A DNA stretch of 40,301 bases from Succinivibrio faecicola (lineage in GTDB: Bacteria; Pseudomonadota; Gammaproteobacteria; Enterobacterales; Succinivibrionaceae). The DNA lies in the NCBI RefSeq assembly GCF_019448115.1, contig NZ_JAGFNY010000017.1:1-40301 (forward strand), given 5' to 3'. The notes beneath the pieces were generated by a model that did not search any database, was not told the DNA's origin, and saw only the letters and a program-made list of their open reading frames with translations. A program made the translations under genes and the position numbers. Shown here one piece after another: positions 27,415 to 35,813 of this stretch (within the stretch, counting starts at the first letter, position 1; each line of letters starts with the position of its first letter).

Positions 27415-27933
27415 ATGAAAAAACTACTTTTAACAGGAGCTGCTGCAGTAGCTTTATTAACCGGCTGTTCTTCCTATACAGGAACAGACAATATGGATGC
27501 AAGCAAAAATGCAACCTTTGCTTTAATTCCTTTTGTTAACCATTCAAATACTCCTCTTGCAGAGCAGAATGTCAAGGCTATCGTAAATTCTGTACTGACA
27601 GAGAAGGGCGCAAAAGTTGTTGTATATGAGAACAACTCAGATGCTGAAGATTTAAAGAGCCTTCTTGATGAAAACTACGACAGAAAAGAAGCTTTAAAGT
27701 GGTTATCTAATGTTTCATACAACTATGTAATCACAGGCTCTGTTGATGAGTGGGACTACAAGGCTGGTCTTGATGGTGAGCCAGTAGTTAGCGTTACCAT
27801 TGAAATCAAAGATGCAAACAATAAGAGTGTATTTGTAAAAACCGGCTCACGTTCAGGCTTTGGCAGAGAAAGTCTGAATTATTCAGGTCAGGTTGTTGTA
27901 TCAAACATTCTTGATGATCTGAAACTCAACTAA
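27415..27933 (+). CDS. pelC: PelC, outer-membrane lipoprotein of the Pel export channel
   Basis: A 172-residue lipoprotein, the same length as P. aeruginosa PelC. The signal peptide ends in a lipobox LTGC with Cys18. The mature part has the ABC/LpoB-like fold pattern: FALIPFVNHSNTP, then YNYVITGSVDEWDYKAG and a final SNILDDLKL helix. PelC subunits form a 12-fold ring on the periplasmic side of the PelB barrel and funnel the positively charged polymer. It starts 24 bases after pelB with an AGGG site. The Trp in DEWDYK lies where this family keeps a conserved Trp for membrane contact (family knowledge; position inferred). Confidence 0.92.
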   Translation: MKKLLLTGAAAVALLTGCSSYTGTDNMDASKNATFALIPFVNHSNTPLAEQNVKAIVNSVLTEKGAKVVVYENNSDAEDLKSLLDENYDRKEALKWLSNVSYNYVITGSVDEWDYKAGLDGEPVVSVTIEIKDANNKSVFVKTGSRSGFGRESLNYSGQVVVSNILDDLKLN

Positions 27934-27977
27934 ATTTTTTTCGGCAAAATAAAACAAACATTGTCTTAGGAATAAAA

Positions 27978-29381
27978 ATGGCCAAAAAAGATATTCTCAA
28001 TACATTGTATAAAGCTGTTACAAGAGGCTCAAAACAGCCACTTGTTGCCTGGACAGAAACACTGATTCTTGCAATTATAGGCGCAGTTCTCTGGTGTATT
28101 GCCTATGACATCATAGATGAACAGACTGTTGAAGAAATGATCATCAGTACATCTCAAAAACAGCAGTTTTTCTGGCCTCTGATTTTTGTATTGCTCGTAG
28201 CACTGCGCTATGGTTTTACTCACGGCTTTGTATGTGCTTTAACTTGCATTCTGATGTCCATTGGCTATTTCAAATATTTCCAAATACTTGACGCCTTCTC
28301 ATTCTATAAGGCTGTAGGTCTTCTTATTGCTGCTATGATTTCAGGTGAATTCAGAGATGCCTGGGAAGAAAGACTACACAGAAACGATCTAGATTTCACT
28401 TTCATGCAAAGAAAGCTTGATCTTTTCACTCAGAATTACTTTACCTTAAGATCAAGCCACGATCAGCTTGAGCAGAGAATGGCAGGTCAGGTTGTAAGTC
28501 TTCGTTCAAACATCAGTGAACTTGAGAAAATTTCTGAGCGTTATCCAATAGTTGGTGTTGACCAGCATACCAGACTAGAAAATATGGCATCATCTGTTCT
28601 GACACTGTTTGCTCAGATTGTTGGCATTGAGGTTGCAGGATTCTATGCATTAAATGAAAAAGGAAAAATAGAGAATAAACCTCTTTATACCTTAGGCTCA
28701 ATGCAGGAAATTGATCTTAATGATCCTATGATTAAGGATATGCTTGAATACAGGGGTTTACTGTCTCCTGCAAATACTCACAATGATGAACACAATTCAA
28801 AATATCAGCTATGTATTCCCTTAAAGGATTCTTCTGACAAGATGATTGCCTGTGTAGTAGCAAGCCAGGTTAAATTCTTTACCCTGACTGACCAGAATCT
28901 TGCGATTCTAAACCTGGTTGTAAACTATGCAGCTGATATGATTTCATCTGGTGTAATTGCACCTGTAATTCATACAGAAGAAAAGCACACATTCTTGAAA
29001 TACCTTCACTTTGTATTTACACAAAGCACACTGCATCGTGAACAAAGCTCAATCATCTTCTGCAAAGGTAAGACTAAGCAGGCTCTTGAGATTTTTGACA
29101 AAACCATATCAACAAGACGTGGTGCTGACATTTACTGGCGCCGTATAAACAATGATGGTGAAGAGATTCTTGTAGTGCTTCTACCTCTTACAACTCTTGT
29201 TCAGGCTCAGATGTACAGAGACAGAGTTAAGAATCAGTTGCGATTAAACAGAATCTCTGAAGATGAGTTTGAAATGACCGAGCCTATGGATGTAGGTGTT
29301 GATAATGAACTGCTCAATGAAGAGCTAAGAAAACTTGGACTGACCGAAAATGATATTAATGAGTGTACTAAGTATAATTAG
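27978..29381 (+). CDS. pelD: PelD, c-di-GMP receptor of the Pel synthase complex
   Basis: A 467-residue inner-membrane protein (455 in P. aeruginosa). It has four transmembrane helices in the first 125 residues, a short coiled linker, a GAF domain at about residues 190-330 and a degenerate GGDEF domain at the C-terminus. The GGDEF active-site motif is absent, so it should not make c-di-GMP. The inhibitory-site motif RxxD is present as RGAD (Arg381, Asp384), and Arg416 lies exactly 35 residues after Arg381, the same spacing as Arg367 and Arg402 in P. aeruginosa PelD. The sequence therefore supports c-di-GMP binding as the switch for Pel production. It starts 44 bases after pelC; its 3' end overlaps pelE. 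Confidence 0.92.
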   Translation: MAKKDILNTLYKAVTRGSKQPLVAWTETLILAIIGAVLWCIAYDIIDEQTVEEMIISTSQKQQFFWPLIFVLLVALRYGFTHGFVCALTCILMSIGYFKYFQILDAFSFYKAVGLLIAAMISGEFRDAWEERLHRNDLDFTFMQRKLDLFTQNYFTLRSSHDQLEQRMAGQVVSLRSNISELEKISERYPIVGVDQHTRLENMASSVLTLFAQIVGIEVAGFYALNEKGKIENKPLYTLGSMQEIDLNDPMIKDMLEYRGLLSPANTHNDEHNSKYQLCIPLKDSSDKMIACVVASQVKFFTLTDQNLAILNLVVNYAADMISSGVIAPVIHTEEKHTFLKYLHFVFTQSTLHREQSSIIFCKGKTKQALEIFDKTISTRRGADIYWRRINNDGEEILVVLLPLTTLVQAQMYRDRVKNQLRLNRISEDEFEMTEPMDVGVDNELLNEELRKLGLTENDINECTKYN

Positions 29382-30327
29382 TGAACTTCTGTCAGTAGCA
29401 CTGTTTTCAGGTTACTTTGATCTGTCAGTTAGTGCAGCTGGTTTTGTGCTGATTCATGTAATTTCATGTGCCGTATTTTCATACAGCATGAACAGCTTTG
29501 TTCCAAAGAAAGTAAGAATATCAGATAAAAGATCATTTCTTTTTATGCTGGCAGTTACCTCGCTAGTACCTCTGCTTGGCATTTTCGGGGTTCTGATTTC
29601 TGTTGTTTATGCTATGAGAAATCCTCTGCATCAGGTTAAAAAAAGCTGGATTATGCACAAAAAAGAAGAGTTGCCATCTAACCCTAGAAATATGCTCTAT
29701 ACAAAATTCGGAACCGGTGCACTTAGAGATATTCTCTTAAATTCTCCATCTGTTGACAGAAGAGTTGAGGCAATCACCTCTATTTCACGACTGCCAAGAG
29801 CTCAGAGAATAGCTTTTTATAAAATGGCACTTAGAGATTCTTCTGATGATGTTCGTCTTTTAGCCTATTCTCAGCTTGATCCTGTAGAACAGCAGATCAC
29901 AGACAACATAAAGATCCTTGCAGAAGGCTTTAAGAACAATGAGAATGCAGATACAGCTTTTGATATTGCTCAGCAGTTCTGGGAGCTTTGCTACCTTGGA
30001 ATTTCAGAAGGTGCTCTTTTCAATCACTATATTCACAAGGCTCTTGAATGGTGTCAAATTGCAATCAGACTGGAAGCAAAGCCAAATTATTCTCTACTTT
30101 TAGGCAAAATCTATCTAAGTCTTGATAAAACAGATTTGGCCTATGAGGCACTGAAAAAAGCCTATGACTCAAGAATGCTGACCTCACAGGTGCTACCTTA
30201 CCTTGCAGAATGTGCTTTTAAAAAGCATGAATATGCAAAAGTTAGAGAGATTTTAAACGATCTTGGAACATCAGGTGCAGGTAAACTAACACAGATTAAG
30301 GAGTACTGGTGTGAAACTGTTCAGTAA
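29350..30327 (+). CDS. pelE: PelE, inner-membrane TPR subunit of the Pel synthase
   Basis: A 325-residue protein (329 in P. aeruginosa). It has two or three hydrophobic spans in the first 90 residues (VLSIISELLSVALFSGYF, FVLIHVISCAVFSY, LFMLAVTSLVPLLGIFGVL), then a soluble region of helical repeats with the TPR-like stretch YSLLLGKIYLSLDKTDLAYEAL. It should bind PelD and PelG in the inner membrane. The gene overlaps pelD by 32 bases. An alternative ATG at 29359 would shorten the overlap to 23, and neither has a clear ribosome site, so translation is probably coupled to pelD. Confidence 0.87.
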   Translation: MILMSVLSIISELLSVALFSGYFDLSVSAAGFVLIHVISCAVFSYSMNSFVPKKVRISDKRSFLFMLAVTSLVPLLGIFGVLISVVYAMRNPLHQVKKSWIMHKKEELPSNPRNMLYTKFGTGALRDILLNSPSVDRRVEAITSISRLPRAQRIAFYKMALRDSSDDVRLLAYSQLDPVEQQITDNIKILAEGFKNNENADTAFDIAQQFWELCYLGISEGALFNHYIHKALEWCQIAIRLEAKPNYSLLLGKIYLSLDKTDLAYEALKKAYDSRMLTSQVLPYLAECAFKKHEYAKVREILNDLGTSGAGKLTQIKEYWCETVQ

Positions 30328-31903
30328 AGCAGACAAAAGCGCTATCAAAAGTGCATATGACAGCATTCTGAATAAGGATGCCAGTTTCAATGTAGGTCAT
30401 AAAGCTGATATCTGCCTTCTGCTTGAGGGAACATATCCTTTTGTAAGAGGCGGTGTATCATCATGGGTACATCAGATCATAACAGGTATGAGTGATTATA
30501 CTTTCTACCTTGTTTTCATCGGTGGACAAAGAGATACCTACAAAAAGATGGCATATGAACTGCCAAAGAATGTAGTCGGTCTTGAGATGCATTACATTCT
30601 TCCTGAAACATCAATTGAAAAGAAACTTGCAAGAAATGCCAGCTGCGATAATTTTGATATTTGGGAAAAGGTTATCTCATATTTTGATGATCCTAAAAAG
30701 CCAATTCCAAAAGATCTATTAAGAAAATTCGCTTTGAATATCGGAAACGATCCTAATGCTGTTGATAATTTCCTTTACAGTGAGGATTCATGGAAGGTTC
30801 TTACAAAACGATATGAAGAAGTTGACAATGAAGGTTCATTTGTTGACTATTTCTGGACCTACAGAACAATTTATCAGCCGCTTATTGAGTTAGCCAGGGT
30901 TGCTGTAAATCTTCCTGAAGTAAAGGTGTTGCACTCTATTTCAACAGGTTATGCTGGTTTTCTTGGAGCACTTGCACACAGTATCACTGATACACCATAC
31001 CTGTTAACTGAGCATGGTATTTATACAAAGGAAAGAAAAATCGATCTGTCTCTTGCCACATGGATCAGCAACAAGACAGATGCTCTTGACATCTCAATGC
31101 ACTCAGGAATGGATCTTATAAGAAAGATCTGGATTAATTTCTTTATTCAGCTTGGAAAATCAGCCTATCAGGAAGCTTTCAAGGTTACTGCTCTATTTGA
31201 AGGTAACAGAGAAAGACAGATTAGCGACGGAGCTGACAGAGACAAGAGTGTTGTAGTTGTTAACGGAATTAAAACTGAACGCTTTGAAGAGGCTTATTCA
31301 TTAAGACCAGAAACTCCTCCTCATGTAGTTGCACTTGTAGGAAGAGTGGTATCAATCAAGGATGTAAAAACCTTTATCAGAACGATAAGAGGTGCACTTA
31401 GCTTCTATCCTGATCTTCAAGGATGGATTGTAGGTCCTAAAGAAGAAGATCCTGAATATGTAAAAGAATGTGAGGCTTTAGTTACAAGTCTTGGACTTGA
31501 AAACAATATTGTATTCACTGGTAATCAGGATGTTACAAAGATTATGCCAAAGATAGGCATAATGATGCTTACATCAATTTCTGAGGCACAGCCACTGGTT
31601 CTGCTTGAGGCTATGTGTGCAGGTATTCCTTGTATTGCAACCAATGTTGGAGCATGCAGTGAAATCCTGTATGGTTCAAAATCAGAAGAGCCAAATCTTG
31701 GAAAAGCAGGAGAAATCATATCCATTGCAAATCCAACTCAGGGTATTCAGATGATTGACCATCTTCTCAAGGATGCAAATCGCTGGAGAGAATATGGCGA
31801 TAACGGCAGAAAACGTGTTCTTGGTGCATACGATCAGAAGATGATGTACAAAGCTTATAAGGATTTATATCAGGGGGCCATGAATGGCGGGCATAGGGTT
31901 TGA
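30311..31903 (+). CDS. pelF: PelF, GT4 family glycosyltransferase polymerising Pel
   Basis: A 530-residue cytosolic glycosyltransferase (507 in P. aeruginosa) that uses UDP-activated amino sugars to build the Pel chain. CLLLEGTYPFVRGGVSSWVHQ lies at residues 35-55, a PelF hallmark. The GT4 donor-site EX7E motif is Glu425 and Glu433 in ISEAQPLVLLEAM, preceded by a VGRVVSIKDVKTF segment. The start is a GTG at 30311 with a strong AAGGAG seven bases upstream, inside the end of pelE (17-base overlap). About 25 residues precede the family core; they are hydrophilic and may be specific to this lineage. Confidence 0.94.
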   Translation: MKLFSKADKSAIKSAYDSILNKDASFNVGHKADICLLLEGTYPFVRGGVSSWVHQIITGMSDYTFYLVFIGGQRDTYKKMAYELPKNVVGLEMHYILPETSIEKKLARNASCDNFDIWEKVISYFDDPKKPIPKDLLRKFALNIGNDPNAVDNFLYSEDSWKVLTKRYEEVDNEGSFVDYFWTYRTIYQPLIELARVAVNLPEVKVLHSISTGYAGFLGALAHSITDTPYLLTEHGIYTKERKIDLSLATWISNKTDALDISMHSGMDLIRKIWINFFIQLGKSAYQEAFKVTALFEGNRERQISDGADRDKSVVVVNGIKTERFEEAYSLRPETPPHVVALVGRVVSIKDVKTFIRTIRGALSFYPDLQGWIVGPKEEDPEYVKECEALVTSLGLENNIVFTGNQDVTKIMPKIGIMMLTSISEAQPLVLLEAMCAGIPCIATNVGACSEILYGSKSEEPNLGKAGEIISIANPTQGIQMIDHLLKDANRWREYGDNGRKRVLGAYDQKMMYKAYKDLYQGAMNGGHRV

Positions 31904-33260
31904 GCTTAGAAAAATACTAAAGAGAGATACTCTCTCTTCAATTATTGAAGCTTATGGCATTGCAGGTATCATCAGCTCAGGTCCATGGGTGTTGTCGATT
32001 CTTGCGCTGCTTGTAATTGGTATTATTAGTATTGGTGTAATTTATCCAAGCTATCTTATCATTCAGTTTTTAATATCGGTCACGTACATGATGGCAGGAT
32101 CTCTTATATTAAGCGGTACTGTTCAGATTCTGTTTACAAGATTCGTTGCCGATTCTCTTTTCTTAAAAGAGGATAAAAGAATTATCCCGAACCTATTTGG
32201 TGTAATGCTGCTTTTAAGCATAGCTTCTGGAATAGTAGGTTTTGGTGTACTATCTTTGTGTGACAGCATTGAGCCATTAACAAAAATCTGCATGCTGGGA
32301 TCTTTTGTTCTTCTGACAAATCAGTGGATTGTAATTATCTTCTTAAGTGGTATGAAAGAGTACTACAGAATCGTTCTTACAATCTTTGCAGGTTACGGCA
32401 TTATGGTGCTTTTGGCATGGTTGCTGCCACCATTTGGTTTACTTGGACTTGAAGCTATTTTCTTCCTGTCACAGGCAATCTTAACTTTCGCATTCTTGTT
32501 CCAGGTTGTAAGAAGATTCCCAGGAGACAGATTCGTTGCTTTTGATTTTCTTGATAGAAAAGTAGTTTTCTTCTCTCTTGTATTCTGTGGTCTTTTCTAC
32601 AATATGGGTGTCTGGGCTGATAAGTTTGTGTTCTGGTACAGAACCGAAACATCTTATGCTCAGCTTGATGTTTTAAGAGCATCCTATATTTACGATCTGC
32701 CGATCTTCCTTGCATATCTGTCAGTAGTTCCTGGTATGGCTGTTTTCATCATGAGAATGGAAACTGACTTTACAGAAAACTGTCTTAAATTCTATGATGC
32801 TGTAAGAACCGGCGGTTCTCTAAATACTATCTCTTTATTCAAAGATCAGATGGTACTGTCTTGCAGAAAGTGTTTTTACAAGATCTTCAAAATTCAGGGT
32901 ATCACTCTTGCTCTGCTTTTAGTATTTGCAGAAGATATTTTAAAATTCCTGCACATTGATCTTGTATATATAAACCTTTTCTATGTTGATCTTGTGGGCG
33001 TTTCCCTGCAGGTTCTTGTTATGTCTATTCTCAATGTTATGTACTACCTTGATAAGCGCTACTCTGCTCTTATCCTTACATCAATCATGGTAGTGACAAA
33101 CCTTGTATTCTCATACATAACTGTTGATTTGGGTCCGGTTTACTATGGTTATGGATTCACGCTGTCTATGCTCTTGTGTACCGTAATAGGCCTGATTCAG
33201 GTAGACAGTCAGTTCCGAGATCTTGAATATCAGACCTTCATGCTACAGAAAACAAACTAG
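31884..33260 (+). CDS. pelG: PelG, polytopic inner-membrane transporter of the Pel synthase
   Basis: A 458-residue protein with about twelve membrane spans, the same length class as P. aeruginosa PelG (456), a member of the flippase-like MOP group. The N-terminus AGIGFELRKIL and the following IIEAYGIAGIISSGPW are typical of PelG. It should form the channel that takes the polymer made by PelF across the inner membrane, with PelD and PelE. The ATG lies within the end of pelF (20-base overlap), with AGGGGG six bases upstream. Last gene of the operon; a terminator follows. Confidence 0.93.
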   Translation: MAGIGFELRKILKRDTLSSIIEAYGIAGIISSGPWVLSILALLVIGIISIGVIYPSYLIIQFLISVTYMMAGSLILSGTVQILFTRFVADSLFLKEDKRIIPNLFGVMLLLSIASGIVGFGVLSLCDSIEPLTKICMLGSFVLLTNQWIVIIFLSGMKEYYRIVLTIFAGYGIMVLLAWLLPPFGLLGLEAIFFLSQAILTFAFLFQVVRRFPGDRFVAFDFLDRKVVFFSLVFCGLFYNMGVWADKFVFWYRTETSYAQLDVLRASYIYDLPIFLAYLSVVPGMAVFIMRMETDFTENCLKFYDAVRTGGSLNTISLFKDQMVLSCRKCFYKIFKIQGITLALLLVFAEDILKFLHIDLVYINLFYVDLVGVSLQVLVMSILNVMYYLDKRYSALILTSIMVVTNLVFSYITVDLGPVYYGYGFTLSMLLCTVIGLIQVDSQFRDLEYQTFMLQKTN

Positions 33261-33271
33261 TTTATTTTGAG

Positions 33272-33294
33272 ATCCGGCAAAGCCGGATTTCTTT
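33272..33294 (+). terminator. Rho-independent terminator of the pel operon
   Basis: A 7-bp perfect stem ATCCGGC/GCCGGAT with an A3 loop and a TTCTTTT tail, 11 bases after pelG. No such structure was found between pelA and pelG. Confidence 0.82.
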
Positions 33295-33365
33295 TATGTT
33301 TCCTTTTGGTGCACAAAACAAGTAAAACAGGATTGCTTCGCTTTCTTTTATTACAAAAGGTAGAA

Positions 33366-33375
33366 ATGGTATAAT
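33366..33375 (+). promoter_or_regulatory. Extended -10 promoter for iorA-iorB-paaK
   Basis: A perfect TATAAT at 33370-33375 preceded by TGG (extended -10). It stands about 40 bases before the iorA start and would give a leader of about 34 bases. The -35 match is poor (TTTATT at 17 bases), as is common with extended -10 promoters. Confidence 0.55.
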
Positions 33376-33415
33376 CAAAAGGATCTATAAATACAATCAC
33401 AGATAATTAAATCAA

Positions 33416-35224
33416 ATGAAAAAAGAATATGTAATGGGCAACAGCGCCATCGCTATTGGTGCCTTATGCTCTGGAGTAAAGGTAGTTGCAGGGTATCCTG
33501 GAACCCCATCTACAGAAATTATCGAAACAATCTACCATGTTCCTCATAAGGACGTTCATCTTGAGTGGTCTGTAAATGAAAAGGCTGCCATGGAAGTAGC
33601 AGCTGCTGCAGCCTACACAGGAGCCCGTTCCTTAGTGACCATGAAACAGGTTGGTCTTAATGTAGCCGCCGATCCGCTGATGTCTCTTGCCTATGTTGGT
33701 ATCAAAGGCGGTATGGTTATCGTAGTTGCAGACGATCCAGGTCCAATTTCATCTCAGACAGAACAGGATACAAGACGATTTGCTGATTTTGCAAGAATTC
33801 CTGTACTTGATCCGGCATCACCTGAACAGGCATTCACTATGGTTCAGGATGCTTTTTTACTGTCTGAAAAATATCATACTCCTGTAATTTTAAGACCTAC
33901 AACCAGAGTATGTCATGCATATGCCTCAATCAGTTTTGATGAAAACTATTGTGTCAAAGAGTTTGATGGTTTTGAAAAAGACTCATCAAAATGGGTAATC
34001 TTCCCAAAACTGTCCTTTAAGAATCATGACATGATGGAAAAAAGAAATGTTCAGATTGCAAAAGAGGCAGGCTCATACAGATTCAACAGCGTTGAAAGGG
34101 CACAAAAGCCAACCAAAAAGGCTGTTTTTGCATCAGGTATCAGTTACTCCTATGCTAAAGAATACCAGATTGCTCATGATGATGTAACTTTAGTACAGAT
34201 AGCAACAGCATTCCCTTTTGTTGAGGATTTTGCTCTTGATATCCTAAAGGATACTGACGAGGTTATCTGTCTTGAAGAATTAAGCCCATATATTGAGGAA
34301 AATCTCCTAAAGACTGCTGGCAGACATCATCTTAATGTAGTGATTAAAGGCAAGCTTACAGGATGTGTACCCCATGCTGGTGAACTTAGTGTTGAAAAGG
34401 TAAAACAGATCTTGGACAGTTTCTATCAAAGAGAAGAAATATCAAACGAGACTGAAGTTGAATTTAACATCCCTGATCTGCCAGTAAGACCTCCTGTGCT
34501 TTGCGCAGGCTGCCCTCATCGTGGTGCTTTTTATGCAGTAAAAACTGCAATGAGAGGCAAGAAATCATATTTTTGCGGTGATATTGGCTGTTATACACTT
34601 GGCAATGCAAAACCTCTTGATATGGTAGATACATGTCTTTGTATGGGTGCTGGCGTTACCATGTCACAAGGCTTTAACTTTGTTGACAAGGATGCCACAA
34701 GTTTTGCATTTATTGGTGATTCAACCTTCTTTGCATCAGGACTTACAGGCGTTGTAAATGCAGTTTACAACGAAGCTGATGTTATTATCTGTATCCTTGA
34801 TAATTCAACTACTGCTATGACAGGCCACCAGCCTCATCCTGGTACTGGTTTTAATCTCATGGGCAACTTTGTTGACAAAATCGACATTGAAACCGTACTT
34901 AAAGGTCTTGGTGTAAAAACAATAAGAAAAGCAGATCCTTTAAATCTTAAAGAATCGGTTGATGTTATTAAGGAGCTTGCCTCCATTAAAGGTGTAAAGG
35001 CAGTTATTTTCAAATCTCCATGTATTTCAATTGTAAAACATGAGGATTGCTGCACTGTTAATGACAAATGCCGTACCTGCAACATCTGCATAAAAAAACT
35101 TGGCTGTCCTGCAATAGTAAAAATCAACGATAAGGTATGCATTGATGAGAGTCAGTGCACCGGCTGTACACTTTGCAATCAGGTATGTCCACACAAGGCT
35201 ATTGAGAAAAAGAAAAATGGATAA
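33416..35224 (+). CDS. iorA: Indolepyruvate ferredoxin oxidoreductase, alpha subunit
   Basis: The large subunit (602 residues) of an oxygen-sensitive cytoplasmic enzyme that converts arylpyruvates (indole-, phenyl-, hydroxyphenylpyruvate) and CoA to arylacetyl-CoA and CO2 with reduction of ferredoxin, reversible in anaerobes. GYPGTPSTEI near the N-terminus and VNEKAAMEVAAAAA belong to the pyrimidine-binding half. The thiamine diphosphate site is GDSTFFASG...LDNSTTAMTG near residues 433-465. Two 4Fe-4S clusters sit at the C-terminus: a CxxCxxC...CP set around CRTCNIC and the standard CTGCTLCNQVCP. The start has no good ribosome site but agrees with the family N-terminus. The stop overlaps iorB by 8 bases. 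Confidence 0.95.
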   Translation: MKKEYVMGNSAIAIGALCSGVKVVAGYPGTPSTEIIETIYHVPHKDVHLEWSVNEKAAMEVAAAAAYTGARSLVTMKQVGLNVAADPLMSLAYVGIKGGMVIVVADDPGPISSQTEQDTRRFADFARIPVLDPASPEQAFTMVQDAFLLSEKYHTPVILRPTTRVCHAYASISFDENYCVKEFDGFEKDSSKWVIFPKLSFKNHDMMEKRNVQIAKEAGSYRFNSVERAQKPTKKAVFASGISYSYAKEYQIAHDDVTLVQIATAFPFVEDFALDILKDTDEVICLEELSPYIEENLLKTAGRHHLNVVIKGKLTGCVPHAGELSVEKVKQILDSFYQREEISNETEVEFNIPDLPVRPPVLCAGCPHRGAFYAVKTAMRGKKSYFCGDIGCYTLGNAKPLDMVDTCLCMGAGVTMSQGFNFVDKDATSFAFIGDSTFFASGLTGVVNAVYNEADVIICILDNSTTAMTGHQPHPGTGFNLMGNFVDKIDIETVLKGLGVKTIRKADPLNLKESVDVIKELASIKGVKAVIFKSPCISIVKHEDCCTVNDKCRTCNICIKKLGCPAIVKINDKVCIDESQCTGCTLCNQVCPHKAIEKKKNG

Positions 35225-35813
35225 GAATATTCTAATCTGTGGTGTAGGCGGTCAGGGTACAGTACTGGCCTCAAAACTTACAGCATCTGCAGCAATGCTT
35301 GAAGGAAATACCGTTCATTCAGCTGAAACAATCGGCATGGCACAAAGAGGCGGCTCTGTTACAAGTCATATCCGTATAGGTGACAAGGCATTCTCTCCTC
35401 TTATCCCTGACGGTCTTGCAGATCTGATTATGGCTTTTGAACCTGCTGAGGCTGTAAGAAACTTAAAGTATCTGAAAAAAGGCGGTACTGTAATAGTAAA
35501 CAAAAAGGCTGTAAAACCTGTTACAGAATCTCTTTTGGATACCGGATATGACGGTTCAAAGATGATAGCTTTTCTTAAGGATAACAATATAAAAACCTAT
35601 GTACTTGATGCAGATGAGCTATGCTCATCTTTAGGCTCTGTAAAGTTCTTCAACATTGCCCTACTTGGAGTTGCTGTTGCAACAGGTGATTTAGGTTTAA
35701 AAAAGGAATCTTTAGAAAACGAAATTAAGACAAAGGTTAAAGAGAAATTTGTTCAGATTAATCTTAAGGCTTTTGAAACAGGATATAAATTAGGACAAGA
35801 ACTATGCTTCTGA
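35217..35813 (+). CDS. iorB: Indolepyruvate ferredoxin oxidoreductase, beta subunit
   Basis: A 198-residue partner of IorA, carrying the gamma-type 2-oxoacid oxidoreductase domain. It starts MDKNILICGVGGQGT, the usual N-terminus, and continues with TIGMAQRGGSV, all family hallmarks. I take the ATG at 35217 as start; the open frame runs upstream to 35142, but those residues are only another frame of the iorA ferredoxin end. It overlaps iorA by 8 bases and paaK by 10, so the three proteins are probably made in a coupled way and in fixed ratio. Confidence 0.95.
   Translation: MDKNILICGVGGQGTVLASKLTASAAMLEGNTVHSAETIGMAQRGGSVTSHIRIGDKAFSPLIPDGLADLIMAFEPAEAVRNLKYLKKGGTVIVNKKAVKPVTESLLDTGYDGSKMIAFLKDNNIKTYVLDADELCSSLGSVKFFNIALLGVAVATGDLGLKKESLENEIKTKVKEKFVQINLKAFETGYKLGQELCF

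Noticed and set aside
28974-29381. Active diguanylate cyclase domain in PelD
   Set aside because: The GGDEF catalytic motif is absent; only the c-di-GMP-binding site is kept, so it is a receptor.
34834-35142. Minus-strand frame of 102 codons inside iorA
   Set aside because: It is antisense to the conserved thiamine and ferredoxin regions of iorA with no independent support.
35142-35216. Upstream extension of iorB
   Set aside because: These codons are a second frame of the iorA ferredoxin end; the family N-terminus MDKNILICGVGGQG begins at 35217.
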